From Rhodobacteraceae bacterium UBA6213 (lineage in GTDB: Bacteria; Pseudomonadota; Alphaproteobacteria; Rhodobacterales; Rhodobacteraceae), in the NCBI GenBank assembly GCA_002421605.1, contig DISJ01000008.1, forward strand, positions 156,506 through 220,505: DNA of 64,000 nucleotides, in the 5' to 3' direction. The first letter of the stretch is position 1. Every line of letters starts with the position of its first letter. The notes under the pieces were generated by a model. That model saw nothing but the letters and a program-made list of their open reading frames with translations. It did not search any database and was not told the DNA's origin. The position numbers and the translations under genes are program-made. Shown here piece after piece: positions 8,912 through 17,208 of this stretch.

Positions 8912-9715
8912 TCAGGACGGAACTGCGGCTTCCTGCTGCCCCGCAAGCGCACGCAGTAGCCGCGCCCGCGCGGGTGGAATTGCCGCTATCTCAACCCCGG
9001 TGAAAACATGCAAGGTTTGCATATCGCGGTCCACCACCGCGTGGTCCGAAACCCAGCCACCCATCGCAAGGTAGCTGCGCAGAAGAGGGGGAATTTGCGC
9101 GGGCATCGCGGCGGCGGGTATCGTGGCGGTAGGGGCCAGCGGCAGGGCCTTGGCGAGGTTTGCGCCGTAACAAACCACATCGGGGGCCTTCACTCTGGGC
9201 ATCCAGCGGGCCGGGCCAAGGTGGTGGCGTGCAAGATGCGTGAAAGCCGCCACATAGGCCGCAGGGTCAGTGCCTGCAAAAGATGACGCGCCAAACATCA
9301 GCGCCACGCCCCGATCATCGACAAATCGCGCCAACGCACCCCAGGCAAGGCGCAAGGCATCGCTATCAACCGGGCCCGCGCGGGTGCAAAATCGACCCAC
9401 TTCAAGCATCGGCGCGGGGTAGAATTGCAGCCGTGTCAGATCATAATACTGCGCAGCGTAGCTTTGCCCGATCGCCGCCCCCGAGGCGAGTGGCAAGAGC
9501 CGACAGGTCGCCAAAAGCTCGCCCCCTTCACGGCCATCCTCGACCAGAAGGTGCAGACAGCGCGCATCAAACGCATCAACATCGCGGCCCGCGCGCGCCG
9601 CCACCCCGGCCAGAGGGGCGCGAAAAGCCCGCCAGCGCAGCGCCTGCGCGCGCGCCAGGTCCTCGCCCGAACGGGCAAGGCGGGCAATCAGGTGGCCTCG
9701 GCAAAGCGGTTCCAT
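8912..9715 (-). CDS. olsB: L-ornithine N-alpha-acyltransferase (ornithine lipid synthesis)
   Basis: 267 residues, OlsB/PlsC-like GNAT acyltransferase: ARSGEDLARAQALRWRAFR near the start, then LHLLVEDGREGGELLATCRLLP, MLEVGRFCTRAG, ALMFGASSFAGTDPAAY and the C-terminal PPLLRSYLAMGGWVSDHAVVDRD. OlsB transfers a 3-hydroxyacyl group from ACP to ornithine, giving lyso-ornithine lipid, which OlsA then acylates. The start at 9715 (MEPLCRGHLIARL) was preferred over an upstream ATG at 9853 because the extra 46 residues are not family-like. No olsA is adjacent. Confidence 0.82.
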   Translation of the reverse strand: MEPLCRGHLIARLARSGEDLARAQALRWRAFRAPLAGVAARAGRDVDAFDARCLHLLVEDGREGGELLATCRLLPLASGAAIGQSYAAQYYDLTRLQFYPAPMLEVGRFCTRAGPVDSDALRLAWGALARFVDDRGVALMFGASSFAGTDPAAYVAAFTHLARHHLGPARWMPRVKAPDVVCYGANLAKALPLAPTATIPAAAMPAQIPPLLRSYLAMGGWVSDHAVVDRDMQTLHVFTGVEIAAIPPARARLLRALAGQQEAAVPS

Positions 9716-9821
9716 CGGCGGGCGTTCCTGCATTTGGCATGGTCGCACCCACGCCCTATATGAACAGGGTGCGCCTTGGCGGTACGCTATGCCAAGGGCA
9801 CGACAAGCGGAAGGAGGCGTG

Positions 9822-10220
9822 ATGAGCCAGAATGCCGACGAGCGCGACGCCACATGGCGCGCAAAACTTTCGCCGATGGCCTATGCCGTTACCCGCAAGG
9901 CCGCTACCGAACCGCCCTTCAGCCACCCCGGCTTTGCCGATGGCCCTGGCGCGTTTCGCTGCGTCTGCTGCGGCGCGCCACTGTTCTCGGCGGACGAAAA
10001 ATTTGATTCGGGCTGCGGTTGGCCCTCATTCAGCGCCCCCCTTGCCAGCGCACCAATTGAAGAGCGGCGAGATGTGAGCCACGGAATGGTGCGCACCGAA
10101 GTGCGCTGCGCAGCTTGCGAGGCACATCTTGGGCATGTGTTTGACGATGGCCCCGGCCCTACCGGCCTGCGCTATTGCATCAACGGTGTCGCGCTGGATT
10201 TCACCCCTGACAAAGGCTGA
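9822..10220 (+). CDS. msrB: Peptide-methionine (R)-S-oxide reductase
   Basis: 132 residues. Zinc-binding CxxC pairs are visible (CVCCGAP and CAACEAHLGH), with the substrate motif GCGWPSF and the catalytic RYCINGVALDF near the C-terminus. It reduces methionine-R-sulfoxide in proteins. The start at 9822 follows AAGGAGGCGTG, a very strong ribosome-binding site; an ATG at 9789 would precede it. Confidence 0.95.
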   Translation: MSQNADERDATWRAKLSPMAYAVTRKAATEPPFSHPGFADGPGAFRCVCCGAPLFSADEKFDSGCGWPSFSAPLASAPIEERRDVSHGMVRTEVRCAACEAHLGHVFDDGPGPTGLRYCINGVALDFTPDKG

Positions 10221-10234
10221 TCTGGCGGCGGCGG

Positions 10235-10696
10235 TTAGTTGAAGAACTGGCCGGCGTTCAGGTTGCCGATATTGCCCATCATCTGGCGAATGAAGCTGAC
10301 GCCCTTGATGTTGCTGTCGGTGACGCGGCGCGACAGGGTCACGACCTCGCCTTGCTCAAGCCCGAAACGCTCGACATTGCTGACGATGCCGCGGCTGTTG
10401 AAGCTGATCGCCACCACCTGCCGCTCGATCTCGCGCGGGGCGAACGGGCCAAAGTATTTCCAGCGGCTGCCGACGTAGTACCAGGCCGAACCTTCCAGCA
10501 AGCCTTCGGCCGAGGGTCGCCCCACCGCTGCTGCTGCCTGCTCGCGTGTGGTTTTGCCCACCACAACTTTGGCAAGGTCTTCATCGGTCGGCACATAGCC
10601 ATTATTGCGATAAACGGGCGAACAGGCCGCGCCCATGGTAAGTGCCGCAAACGCAAGGACCAGCGCGCCGCGCCGCGTCACCGAACCTCTATCCAC
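10235..10696 (-). CDS. bamE: Outer membrane assembly lipoprotein BamE (SmpA/OmlA)
   Basis: About 153 residues. A signal peptide (RRGALVLAFAALTMGAAC) ends at a lipobox-like GAAC, followed by a short linker and the SmpA/OmlA fold: VVVGKTTREQAAAAVGRPSAEG, WYYVGSRWKYFG, EIERQVVAISFNSRG. BamE stabilises the BAM complex that inserts beta-barrel proteins. I favour the GTG at 10696 (AGAGGGGG 6 nt upstream); an ATG at 10726 is in frame. It is divergent from the DUF177 gene, a pairing common in this order. Confidence 0.88.
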   Translation of the reverse strand: MDRGSVTRRGALVLAFAALTMGAACSPVYRNNGYVPTDEDLAKVVVGKTTREQAAAAVGRPSAEGLLEGSAWYYVGSRWKYFGPFAPREIERQVVAISFNSRGIVSNVERFGLEQGEVVTLSRRVTDSNIKGVSFIRQMMGNIGNLNAGQFFN

Positions 10697-10825
10697 GCTG
10701 AACCCCCTCTTGCCTTGCGGCGCCAAGCCTTTTATCCCGATTACATCAGACGCGGCCCGCCCTCAAGGACGCTGTGACCGAAATCCGCGCCGATGCCCCG
10801 CGCGAGTGCCGCGAAGGAGCCGCCG

Positions 10826-11380
10826 ATGCCCGACCTACCCCCGCCGTTCCACCATGTATTGCGCCTTTCCGATCTGGCCGGGCGCAAGCCGACGCGCTTT
10901 ACACTGACCCCCGATGCCGCCGTACGCGCCGAAATCGCGCTCTGGGCGGGCATCAACGCTGTGGCGCGCTTGCGCTTTCAGGGCGCACTTACGCCGCGTG
11001 GACGCCATGACTGGCAGCTTGAGGCGGTGCTTGAGGCGACGGTGGTGCAACCTTGCGTGGTCACGCTCGCGCCAGTGACAACCAAGATCAGCGAACCAGT
11101 CGAGCGCCGCTGGCTGGCCGATCTGCCCACGCCCGAGGCCGACGAGGCCGAGATGCCCGAAGATATCGCGCTAGAGCCTTTGGCGGACGAAATCGACCTT
11201 GGCGCTGTGATGCTTGAGGCGCTGGAACTGGCGCTGCCGCTATATCCACGCGCACCGGGCGTCGAATTCGGCGCAGCCGAAGTGACCGACGTGGGGCTTG
11301 CGCCACTTGACGACGCAGCCCGGCGCCCCTTTGCCGGACTCGCGGCAATGCTGGATGCCAAATCCCGTAAGCCCGACTGA
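10826..11380 (+). CDS. DUF177 (YceD-like) protein, 23S rRNA accumulation factor
   Basis: 184 residues. The DUF177 core is visible as LEAVLEATVVQPCVVTLAPV (the Cys-containing strand) and IDLGAVMLEALELALPLYPRAPG in the acidic second half. YceD homologues sit upstream of rpmF across bacteria and affect 23S rRNA levels; this gene precedes rpmF by 177 bp. The start at 10826 follows GAAGGAGCCGCCG; an ATG at 10793 has no such site. Confidence 0.87.
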   Translation: MPDLPPPFHHVLRLSDLAGRKPTRFTLTPDAAVRAEIALWAGINAVARLRFQGALTPRGRHDWQLEAVLEATVVQPCVVTLAPVTTKISEPVERRWLADLPTPEADEAEMPEDIALEPLADEIDLGAVMLEALELALPLYPRAPGVEFGAAEVTDVGLAPLDDAARRPFAGLAAMLDAKSRKPD

Positions 11381-11557
11381 GCCGCCCCCAAGAGGCATGC
11401 GCCCGCGCGAGCAAGAAAGGGCTTGCGCCCGTGCGGAATCGCAGTATGTTCCCGGCCTCGTTCCGAGATCGGGTTCGCACCCCTGCCGCGCTGCGGCGTT
11501 CGTGCAGTTACCCCATGAAATACTGGGCCAATGGCCCCCGAAACCCGAGGTTGAGAC

Positions 11558-11761
11558 ATGGCCGTCCCACAGAACCGCACCACCCGCTCGCGTCGCGACA
11601 TGCGTCGTGCGCATGATGCGTTGGTTGCTGCAAACCCCGCTGAATGCCCGAACTGCGGCGAACTGAAGCGCCCGCACCACGTGTGCGGCTCCTGCGGCCA
11701 CTACGATTCGCGTGAAGTGATCGCACAGGCTGCCGTCGAGTCCGACGAAGACGCGGCCTGA
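11558..11761 (+). CDS. rpmF: 50S ribosomal protein L32
   Basis: 67 residues. N-terminus MAVPQNRTTRSRRDMRRAHDAL, then the zinc-ribbon pairs CPNCGE and CGSCGHY, so this is the zinc-binding (C+) form. A short acidic tail follows. It is the first gene of the rpmF-plsX-fabH-ihfA run, with 19 bp to plsX. A weak promoter candidate lies upstream: TTGCGC at 11423, 16-nt spacer, TATGTT at 11445. Confidence 0.97.
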   Translation: MAVPQNRTTRSRRDMRRAHDALVAANPAECPNCGELKRPHHVCGSCGHYDSREVIAQAAVESDEDAA

Positions 11762-11780
11762 GCCGCGGGGCGCTCGGCTC

Positions 11781-12902
11781 ATGCCTGCATCGCAGGACCC
11801 AAGAAAGCTCGCTGCCACGCCCGACCGGGCGGGCAGCGTCGTTATTTCGGTCGATGCGATGGGTGGCGACCGCGGCCCAGCGGTTGTCGTGGCAGGGGTT
11901 GCGCTGGCAGCCGCAGCCCTTCCTTCGGCACATTTCATTTTGCACGGCCCCGAGGCTGAGCTGGCACCGCTTCTGGCGCGTGAGCCGGGCCTTGCCGGGC
12001 GATGCGATCTGCGCCACGCCCCCGAAGTCGTTACCATGGAATCCAAGCCGGGTCAGGTGATGCGCTCGGGCCAAGCCACATCGATGTGGTCGGCTATCGA
12101 ATCGGTGCGCGCTGGCGAGGCGCCGGTGGCCGTGTCTTGCGGCAATACCGGCGCGATGATGGCGGTTGCGATTATTCGCCTGCGCCGCCTTCCCGGCGTC
12201 AACCGCCCCGCCATCGCCTGCCTCTGGCCATCGCGCAACCCTTCGGGGTTCAACGTCATGCTCGACGTCGGCGCTGACGTGAAGGCGGATGCCGACGACC
12301 TTTTGCAATACGCGATGATGGGCGCCTCTTATGCGCGCAACGGTCTGGGCGTAGAACTGCCGCGCGTCGGCTTGCTGAACGTCGGCACCGAGGAACACAA
12401 GGGCCGCCCGGAACTCAAGGTTGCCGCCGAATTGCTGACCGCTGCCGCCGAATCCGGCGGCTTTGTTTACGTGGGCTTTGTTGAAGGCGGCGATCTGCCT
12501 TCGGATCAGGTCGATGTCATCGTCACTGACGGGTTTACCGGCAATATCGCGCTGAAAACCGGTGAAGGCACCGCAAAACTGGTCACCGCGCTGACCCGCG
12601 AGGCGCTGAATTCCAGCTGGCGCGCCCGGCTGGGCGGGCTGCTTGGCCTGCCCGCGCTGCGCCGCCTTTCAGCGCGCATAGATCCGCGCCACGTCAACGG
12701 CGGGGTATTTCTGGGCCTGAACGGTATCGTCGTAAAATCGCACGGTTCCGCTGATGCAACCGGCGTTGCCGCCGCGCTTCGCCTTGCTTGCCAGCTAGCC
12801 CAAAGCGGTTTTCGCGAGCGTGTCGCAGCGCGGGTTGCCCTTGCGTCAAGAAGCGCGCAGGATGCCCCGCAAACAGGCGCAGAGAGCGAGAACTCCGTAT
12901 GA
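11781..12902 (+). CDS. plsX: Phosphate acyltransferase PlsX
   Basis: 373 residues; converts acyl-ACP to acyl-phosphate for phospholipid synthesis. Signatures: VISVDAMGGDRGP near the start, ALAREPGLAG, SCGNTGAMMAVAI, NVGTEEHKG, EGGDLPSDQVDVIVTDGFTGNIALKTGEG and LNGIVVKSHG. The N-terminus is about 20 residues longer than the core motif needs, so translation may start later. The stop overlaps the fabH start (ATGA), implying coupled translation. Confidence 0.95.
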   Translation: MPASQDPRKLAATPDRAGSVVISVDAMGGDRGPAVVVAGVALAAAALPSAHFILHGPEAELAPLLAREPGLAGRCDLRHAPEVVTMESKPGQVMRSGQATSMWSAIESVRAGEAPVAVSCGNTGAMMAVAIIRLRRLPGVNRPAIACLWPSRNPSGFNVMLDVGADVKADADDLLQYAMMGASYARNGLGVELPRVGLLNVGTEEHKGRPELKVAAELLTAAAESGGFVYVGFVEGGDLPSDQVDVIVTDGFTGNIALKTGEGTAKLVTALTREALNSSWRARLGGLLGLPALRRLSARIDPRHVNGGVFLGLNGIVVKSHGSADATGVAAALRLACQLAQSGFRERVAARVALASRSAQDAPQTGAESENSV

Positions 12903-13873
12903 CCATCAGGGCCGTCGTGTGCGGCGTCGGGCATTATTTGCCTGCGCGCGTAATGGAAAATTCCGAGTTCGAGGCGCATCTGGAAACCACGGACGAATGG
13001 ATTCGCACCCGTTCGGGCATCGAGCGGCGCCATATCGCCGCTGAGGGCGAAACCACGTCCGTAATGGCCATCCATGCCGCCCGCGCCGCACTGGCGGATG
13101 CGGGTATCGACGCCACGGCGATCGATACAATTATCGTGGCCACCTCGACCCCCGACCTTACCTTCCCCTCGGTTGCAACTATGGTTCAGGCGGGGCTTGG
13201 CAACACCACGGGCTATGCCTTTGACGTGCAGGCAGTTTGCGCGGGCTTCGTTTACGCACTCGCCAATGCCAACGCGCTGATTCTTTCGGGGCAAGCGCAG
13301 CGGGTGCTGCTAATCGGCGCGGAAACCTTCAGCCGCATCCTCGATTGGAACGACCGCTCGACCTGCGTGTTGTTTGGCGATGGCGCTGGGGCGTTGGTGC
13401 TTGAGGCCGCACCTGGTAACGGCACCTCGGCCGACCGCGGGATTCTTGCGACTGACCTTCACAGCGACGGGCGCCTGCGCGAGCTGCTATATGTCGATGG
13501 TGGGCCTTCCACTACCGGCACCGCCGGGCTTTTGCGGATGCAGGGCAACGCAGTTTTCCGGCATGCCATTGAAAAGTTGGCAGAAACCGCAGAAACGGCA
13601 CTTGCGAAAGCGGGCCTGAATGATGGCGATATCGACTGGATCGTGCCGCATCAGGCCAATATCCGTATTATCGAAGGCACCGCCAAACGTATGCAAGTGT
13701 CGATGGATCACGTGGTGGTGACGGTGCAGGACCACGGCAACACCTCGGCTGCTTCGATTCCGCTGGCGATGTCGGTGGGGCGCGCACGCGGACAGATCAA
13801 AGAAGGCGATCTGATCGTGACCGAAGCTATCGGCGGCGGATTGACCTGGGGTGCTGTGGTTTTGCGCTGGTAA
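12899..13873 (+). CDS. fabH: 3-oxoacyl-ACP synthase III
   Basis: 324 residues; condenses acetyl-CoA with malonyl-ACP to start fatty-acid synthesis. The Cys-His-Asn triad is visible: active-site Cys in FDVQAVCAGFVYAL, His in IDWIVPHQANIRII and Asn in DHGNTSAASIPLAM. The start, fixed by the ATGA overlap with plsX, gives MTIRAVVCGVGHYLPAR, the usual N-terminus. Confidence 0.96.
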   Translation: MTIRAVVCGVGHYLPARVMENSEFEAHLETTDEWIRTRSGIERRHIAAEGETTSVMAIHAARAALADAGIDATAIDTIIVATSTPDLTFPSVATMVQAGLGNTTGYAFDVQAVCAGFVYALANANALILSGQAQRVLLIGAETFSRILDWNDRSTCVLFGDGAGALVLEAAPGNGTSADRGILATDLHSDGRLRELLYVDGGPSTTGTAGLLRMQGNAVFRHAIEKLAETAETALAKAGLNDGDIDWIVPHQANIRIIEGTAKRMQVSMDHVVVTVQDHGNTSAASIPLAMSVGRARGQIKEGDLIVTEAIGGGLTWGAVVLRW

Positions 13874-13968
13874 CCTGCTTGCAAGAGCCCCGGGCAAGCC
13901 ATTGATATTGACTCGTGATTTCAAAGCGACCATCCTGCCCCCAAGGGAGCCGCCGAGGGAGATTTGGC

Positions 13969-14271
13969 ATGAGTGGCAAGACGCTGACGCGTATGGACCT
14001 GTCGGAAGCCGTATTCCGTGAAGTTGGCCTATCGCGCAACGAAAGCGCGCAACTGGTAGAAAGCGTGCTAACGCTCATGTCCGACGCGCTGGTGGCGGGC
14101 GAAACCGTGAAAATCTCGTCGTTTGGCACCTTTTCGGTGCGCGACAAGACCTCGCGCATGGGCCGCAACCCCAAGACCGGCGAGGAAGTGCCGATCAGCC
14201 CGCGCCGCGTGCTGTCGTTCCGCCCCTCGCATCTGATGAAAGACCGTGTGGCAGCGGGCAACAAAGGTTAA
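13969..14271 (+). CDS. ihfA: Integration host factor subunit alpha
   Basis: 100 residues, standard length: TLTRMDLSEAVFREVGLSRNES, GETVKISSFGTFSVRDK, GRNPKTGEEVPISPRRVLSF. The DNA-minor-groove proline arm (RNPKTGEEVPI) is intact. IHF-alpha pairs with IHF-beta to bend DNA, and would be the host factor for the IHF-consensus site in the left end of the Mu-like element (22041-22053). A possible promoter lies at 13908-13936 (TTGACT, 17-nt spacer, CATCCT), weak in its -10. Confidence 0.95.
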   Translation: MSGKTLTRMDLSEAVFREVGLSRNESAQLVESVLTLMSDALVAGETVKISSFGTFSVRDKTSRMGRNPKTGEEVPISPRRVLSFRPSHLMKDRVAAGNKG

Positions 14272-14288
14272 GCGGAGGGCCGCGCGGA

Positions 14289-14996
14289 ATGACGAAAGCG
14301 GCCGAAGCGTTCCGAACCATTTCCGAAGTGGCCGAAGCTCTGGGCACGCCTGCGCATGTGCTGCGCTTTTGGGAAAGCAAGTTTTCGCAGGTAAAGCCAG
14401 TAAAGCGCGCCGGTGGGCGGCGCTATTATCGCCCGTCCGACGTGGCGCTTTTGGCAGGCATCAAGGTGCTGCTGCATGACCGCGGCGTCACTATTCGGGG
14501 TGTGCAGAAGATTTTGCGTGAAGACGGCATACGCCAAGTCGCTGCGCTGGCCGACGAATGCTTCGGTGCGCCGGTTGCGCCCGCCACCAAGCCGCAGAAA
14601 AGCGCTGAGGCCCCTGCCCGCTCTGTCACGCCCGCTGCGGGGCACAGCACCAAACAGGCAGTGGCAACGCCCATAACGCCCGAAATTGCGCAAGCCCAGC
14701 CTGCGCCAGACGTGGCGGCCAATGCACCGGAAACGCCAACACCCCACAGCGCCGCAAGCCCGCGCGATTCGCAGGCACCGCTGCTGTTTGACGCATTACC
14801 TGTGGCACCGGCGCCCGTAACCGCTCCGCCAGCACGGCCAGCTGCGCGCGCCGAGGCACCAGCGCCCGCGCTTTGGTCTGAACGGTTGCGCCGGGCGGCA
14901 CCGCAGGCTACGCCCGAAATCGCAGCGGTTGCTGGGGCACTCGCCACCCGTGCGGCGGCACTGCGTGCGCGCCTTGCGGCACCCGCGCGGCGCTGA
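14289..14996 (+). CDS. MerR-family transcriptional regulator
   Basis: 235 residues. N-terminal winged helix of MerR type (FRTISEVAEALGTPAHVLRFWESKF, then GGRRYYRPSDVALLAGIKVLL and VTIRGVQKILRE), followed from about residue 95 by a long Ala/Pro-rich region with no recognisable effector domain. Ligand and targets unknown. It lies 17 bp after ihfA; plsX-fabH-ihfA-merR is an order I recognise from Rhodobacterales. Confidence 0.9.
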   Translation: MTKAAEAFRTISEVAEALGTPAHVLRFWESKFSQVKPVKRAGGRRYYRPSDVALLAGIKVLLHDRGVTIRGVQKILREDGIRQVAALADECFGAPVAPATKPQKSAEAPARSVTPAAGHSTKQAVATPITPEIAQAQPAPDVAANAPETPTPHSAASPRDSQAPLLFDALPVAPAPVTAPPARPAARAEAPAPALWSERLRRAAPQATPEIAAVAGALATRAAALRARLAAPARR

Positions 14997-15018
14997 TGGC
15001 GCCGCTGCGTTTTGTTGC

Positions 15019-15048
15019 TTGCCCCCGGCTCCGACTTCGCTCTATATG
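15019..15048 (+). promoter_or_regulatory. Candidate promoter of tRNA-Pro
   Basis: TTGCCC (15019-15024), an 18-nt spacer and TATATG (15043-15048), 8 bp before the mature tRNA 5' end. Position is right for a tRNA promoter; the match is moderate. Confidence 0.45.
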
Positions 15049-15056
15049 CCCCACGT

Positions 15057-15134
15057 CGGGCCGTGGCGCAGCCTGGTTAGCGCGTCCGTCTGGGGGGCGG
15101 AAGGTCGAGAGTTCAAATCTCTCCGGCCCGACCA
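15057..15134 (+). tRNA. tRNA-Pro, anticodon GGG
   Basis: 78 nt with encoded CCA. Acceptor stem CGGGCCG/CGGCCCG, D-stem GCGC/GCGC, anticodon stem TCCGT/GCGGA (one G-T pair), loop CTGGGGG giving anticodon GGG, T-stem GAGAG/CTCTC with loop TTCAAAT, then A and CCA. C1-G72 is typical of tRNA-Pro. It decodes CCC and CCU. Confidence 0.96.
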
Positions 15135-15221
15135 TTAACCAAAACGCCCATCGCCCCACCGGGCGGTGGGCGTTGGCATTTCTGGCGCCGGTTGCGGCGC
15201 AGGCTGGATAAGGGGAAGCCG

Positions 15222-16301
15222 ATGCGCACCGGAGTGCTGCCAGATCACATGCTGCGCACGATGATCGCGCGCGGTGAAATTGCAGCCGACCCGCCTGTGA
15301 CCAGCGCGCAGCTGCAACCTGCCAGCCTTGATCTGCGCCTTGGCCATGTGGCCTACCGGGTTCGCGCCTCTTTTTTGCCCGGACGTGGCAACCGAGTCGC
15401 CGCGCGCCTACCCGAGTTCGAGATGCACCGGATGGATCTGAGCGAAGGCGCGGTGCTGGAAAAGGGCTGCGTCTATCTGGTGCCGCTGATGGAAACGCTG
15501 GCGCTTCCGGAAGGTATCACCGCCGTCGCAAACGCCAAAAGCTCGACCGGCAGGCTTGATCTGCTGACCCGCCTTGTGACCGATGAGGGCAGCGAGTTCG
15601 ACCGGATCGCGGCAGGCTATCAAGGCCCGCTTTACGCCGAAATCTGTCCGCGCTCGTTTTCGGTGCTGGTGCGCCCGGGCATGCGGCTGAACCAGATCCG
15701 CTTTCGTGCGGGCCAAGCGGTGCTAAGCGATGCTGAACTGGCGCGCCTGCATACCGAAGAGCCACTGGTGTCTGGCACGCCGCTATTCGACGGCGGCCTT
15801 GGCTTTTCGGTCGATCTGCGCCCCGAAACGGGCGACCTTTTGGGGTATCGCGCCAAACCGCATACCGGAGTGATCGACCTTGACCGCATCGCCTATTATC
15901 CGGCGTCCGAGTTTTGGGAAGAAATCCACTCGCGCGAGGGGCGCATCATCCTTGACCCCGGTGCCTTTTACATTCTGGTCAGCCGCGAGGCGGTGACGAT
16001 TCCGCCCGACCACGCCGCCGAAATGGCACCCTATCTGGCGATGGTGGGCGAGTTTCGGGTGCATTACGCGGGCTTTTTCGACCCCGGCTTTGGCCATGGC
16101 GCCGCAGGCGGCACAGGCTCGCGCGGCGTGCTTGAAGTGCGCTGCCACGAAGCACCCTTCGTGCTTGAACACCGCCAAGTGGTGGGCCGTTTGGTCTATG
16201 AACGCATGGCCGAAGCGCCCGAGCGGCTTTACGGCGCGGGCATCGCCTCGAACTACCAGGGGCAGGGTCTGAAACTTGCCAAAAACTTCCGCGCAGGCTG
16301 A
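15222..16301 (+). CDS. dCTP deaminase-type protein (long, two-domain form)
   Basis: 359 residues, nearly twice the usual Dcd length. It contains two dUTPase/Dcd-like beta-folds: the first has PASLDLRLG and NAKSSTGRLDLLTRLV, the nucleotide-binding segment; the second begins near GVIDLDRIAYYPASEFWEEI and repeats the fold (DPGAFYILVSREAVTIP, then AYEMAP-like and YAGFFDPGFG). Family: 2'-deoxycytidine 5'-triphosphate deaminase, providing dUTP for thymidylate synthesis. The start at 15222 follows AAGGGGAAGCCG. The tRNA-Pro lies directly upstream. Confidence 0.85.
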   Translation: MRTGVLPDHMLRTMIARGEIAADPPVTSAQLQPASLDLRLGHVAYRVRASFLPGRGNRVAARLPEFEMHRMDLSEGAVLEKGCVYLVPLMETLALPEGITAVANAKSSTGRLDLLTRLVTDEGSEFDRIAAGYQGPLYAEICPRSFSVLVRPGMRLNQIRFRAGQAVLSDAELARLHTEEPLVSGTPLFDGGLGFSVDLRPETGDLLGYRAKPHTGVIDLDRIAYYPASEFWEEIHSREGRIILDPGAFYILVSREAVTIPPDHAAEMAPYLAMVGEFRVHYAGFFDPGFGHGAAGGTGSRGVLEVRCHEAPFVLEHRQVVGRLVYERMAEAPERLYGAGIASNYQGQGLKLAKNFRAG

Positions 16302-16358
16302 CCGCTGCGCGCCAACGCGGCGCTCAGGGCGAGGTAGCAGCCCCGCCTCGCCCCTTGC

Positions 16359-16571
16359 TCACTTACCCAGCCGCCGACCTAAGCGCACGGCCTGACGCGC
16401 GCGTTTTGCGGCCTGGCGCGCGGAGCGGGCCTGGGCGCGTTCGGCCTCGGTCATATCGGCCTCGGGTTTGCCGCGCCGGGCGGCCACATCAACGCCTTTG
16501 TTGATGCCAAGGTTGATCATGCGGCGCCCGAACAGGCGCATCACCGTGTTCAGTATCTGCTCAATCGCCAT
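16359..16571 (-). CDS. Small basic conserved-type protein, function unknown
   Basis: 70 residues: an N-terminal helix with hydrophobic face (MAIEQILNTVMRLFGRRMINLGINKGVD) then a highly charged Arg/Ala-rich helix (ERAQARSARQAAKRARQAVRL). The start at 16571 overlaps the end of scpB by 11 bp, suggesting translational coupling. I do not recognise a named family. The basic amphipathic composition could suit nucleic-acid or membrane-surface binding; this is inference. Confidence 0.72.
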   Translation of the reverse strand: MAIEQILNTVMRLFGRRMINLGINKGVDVAARRGKPEADMTEAERAQARSARQAAKRARQAVRLGRRLGK

Positions 16572-17208
16572 CGACTTCCTCCTCGAACATATCGCTCTGG
16601 TTTTCGTCGCCTTCGCTTTGCGCTGGTTCCGCTTCTTGCGGATCGGGCGTTGGGGTGGATTCAAGCAGACCCGCCGCGCGCAGTTCTTGCAGCCCCGGCA
16701 GATCGCGCGCGCTTTCAAGGCCGAAGTGGTCTAAAAAGCCTTGCGTCACCACAAAGGTCACGGGCCGCCCGGGCGTCATCCGCCGCCGCCCAAAGCGCAC
16801 CCAGTCAAGTTCCAGTAATTGCTCCAAGGTGCCACGGCTCGCGGCAACGCCCCTGATTTCCTCAATCTCGGCGCGGGTGACGGGCTGATGGTAGGCAATG
16901 ATCGCCAGCGTTTCGATCGCGGCGCGGCTAAGCTTGCGCGTCTCGATGGTTTCGCGCTGTAGCAGAAAGCCAAGGTCGGGCGCGGTGCGAAATGCCCAAG
17001 CCCCCGCCACCTGCACCAATACCACGCCGCGCCCCTCATAACGCCGCCGCAAGCCCTCCATCGCCGCCGCTGCCTCGCAGCCATCAGGCATACGCGCCTG
17101 CAACGCACCAAGCGTCAGTGGCTCTGCCGAGGCAAACAGCATCGCCTCCAGCATACGTTCCTGTTCGGCCAGCGGTGGGGCGGCAAAAAGCGAGGGGGAA
17201 GCGGTCAT
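16561..17208 (-). CDS. scpB: Segregation and condensation protein B
   Basis: 215 residues; partner of ScpA in the SMC condensin complex. Two winged-helix domains: LEAMLFASAEPLTLGALQARM and, with the ScpB core, RETIETRKLSRAAIETLAIIAYHQPVTRAEIEEIRGV. The C-terminus ends in an acidic tail. The start at 17208 overlaps the scpA stop by 4 bp. Confidence 0.93.
   Translation of the reverse strand: MTASPSLFAAPPLAEQERMLEAMLFASAEPLTLGALQARMPDGCEAAAAMEGLRRRYEGRGVVLVQVAGAWAFRTAPDLGFLLQRETIETRKLSRAAIETLAIIAYHQPVTRAEIEEIRGVAASRGTLEQLLELDWVRFGRRRMTPGRPVTFVVTQGFLDHFGLESARDLPGLQELRAAGLLESTPTPDPQEAEPAQSEGDENQSDMFEEEVDGD

Noticed and set aside
15015..15048. TTGCTT at 15015 as the -35 of tRNA-Pro.
   Set aside because: Spacer to TATATG would be 22 nt; TTGCCC at 15019 gives 18.
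16327..16353. GGGCGAGG/CCTCGCCC hairpin between dcd-type and the small basic gene as terminator.
   Set aside because: Perfect 8-bp stem, but an 11-nt loop and no U-run; not supported enough to list.
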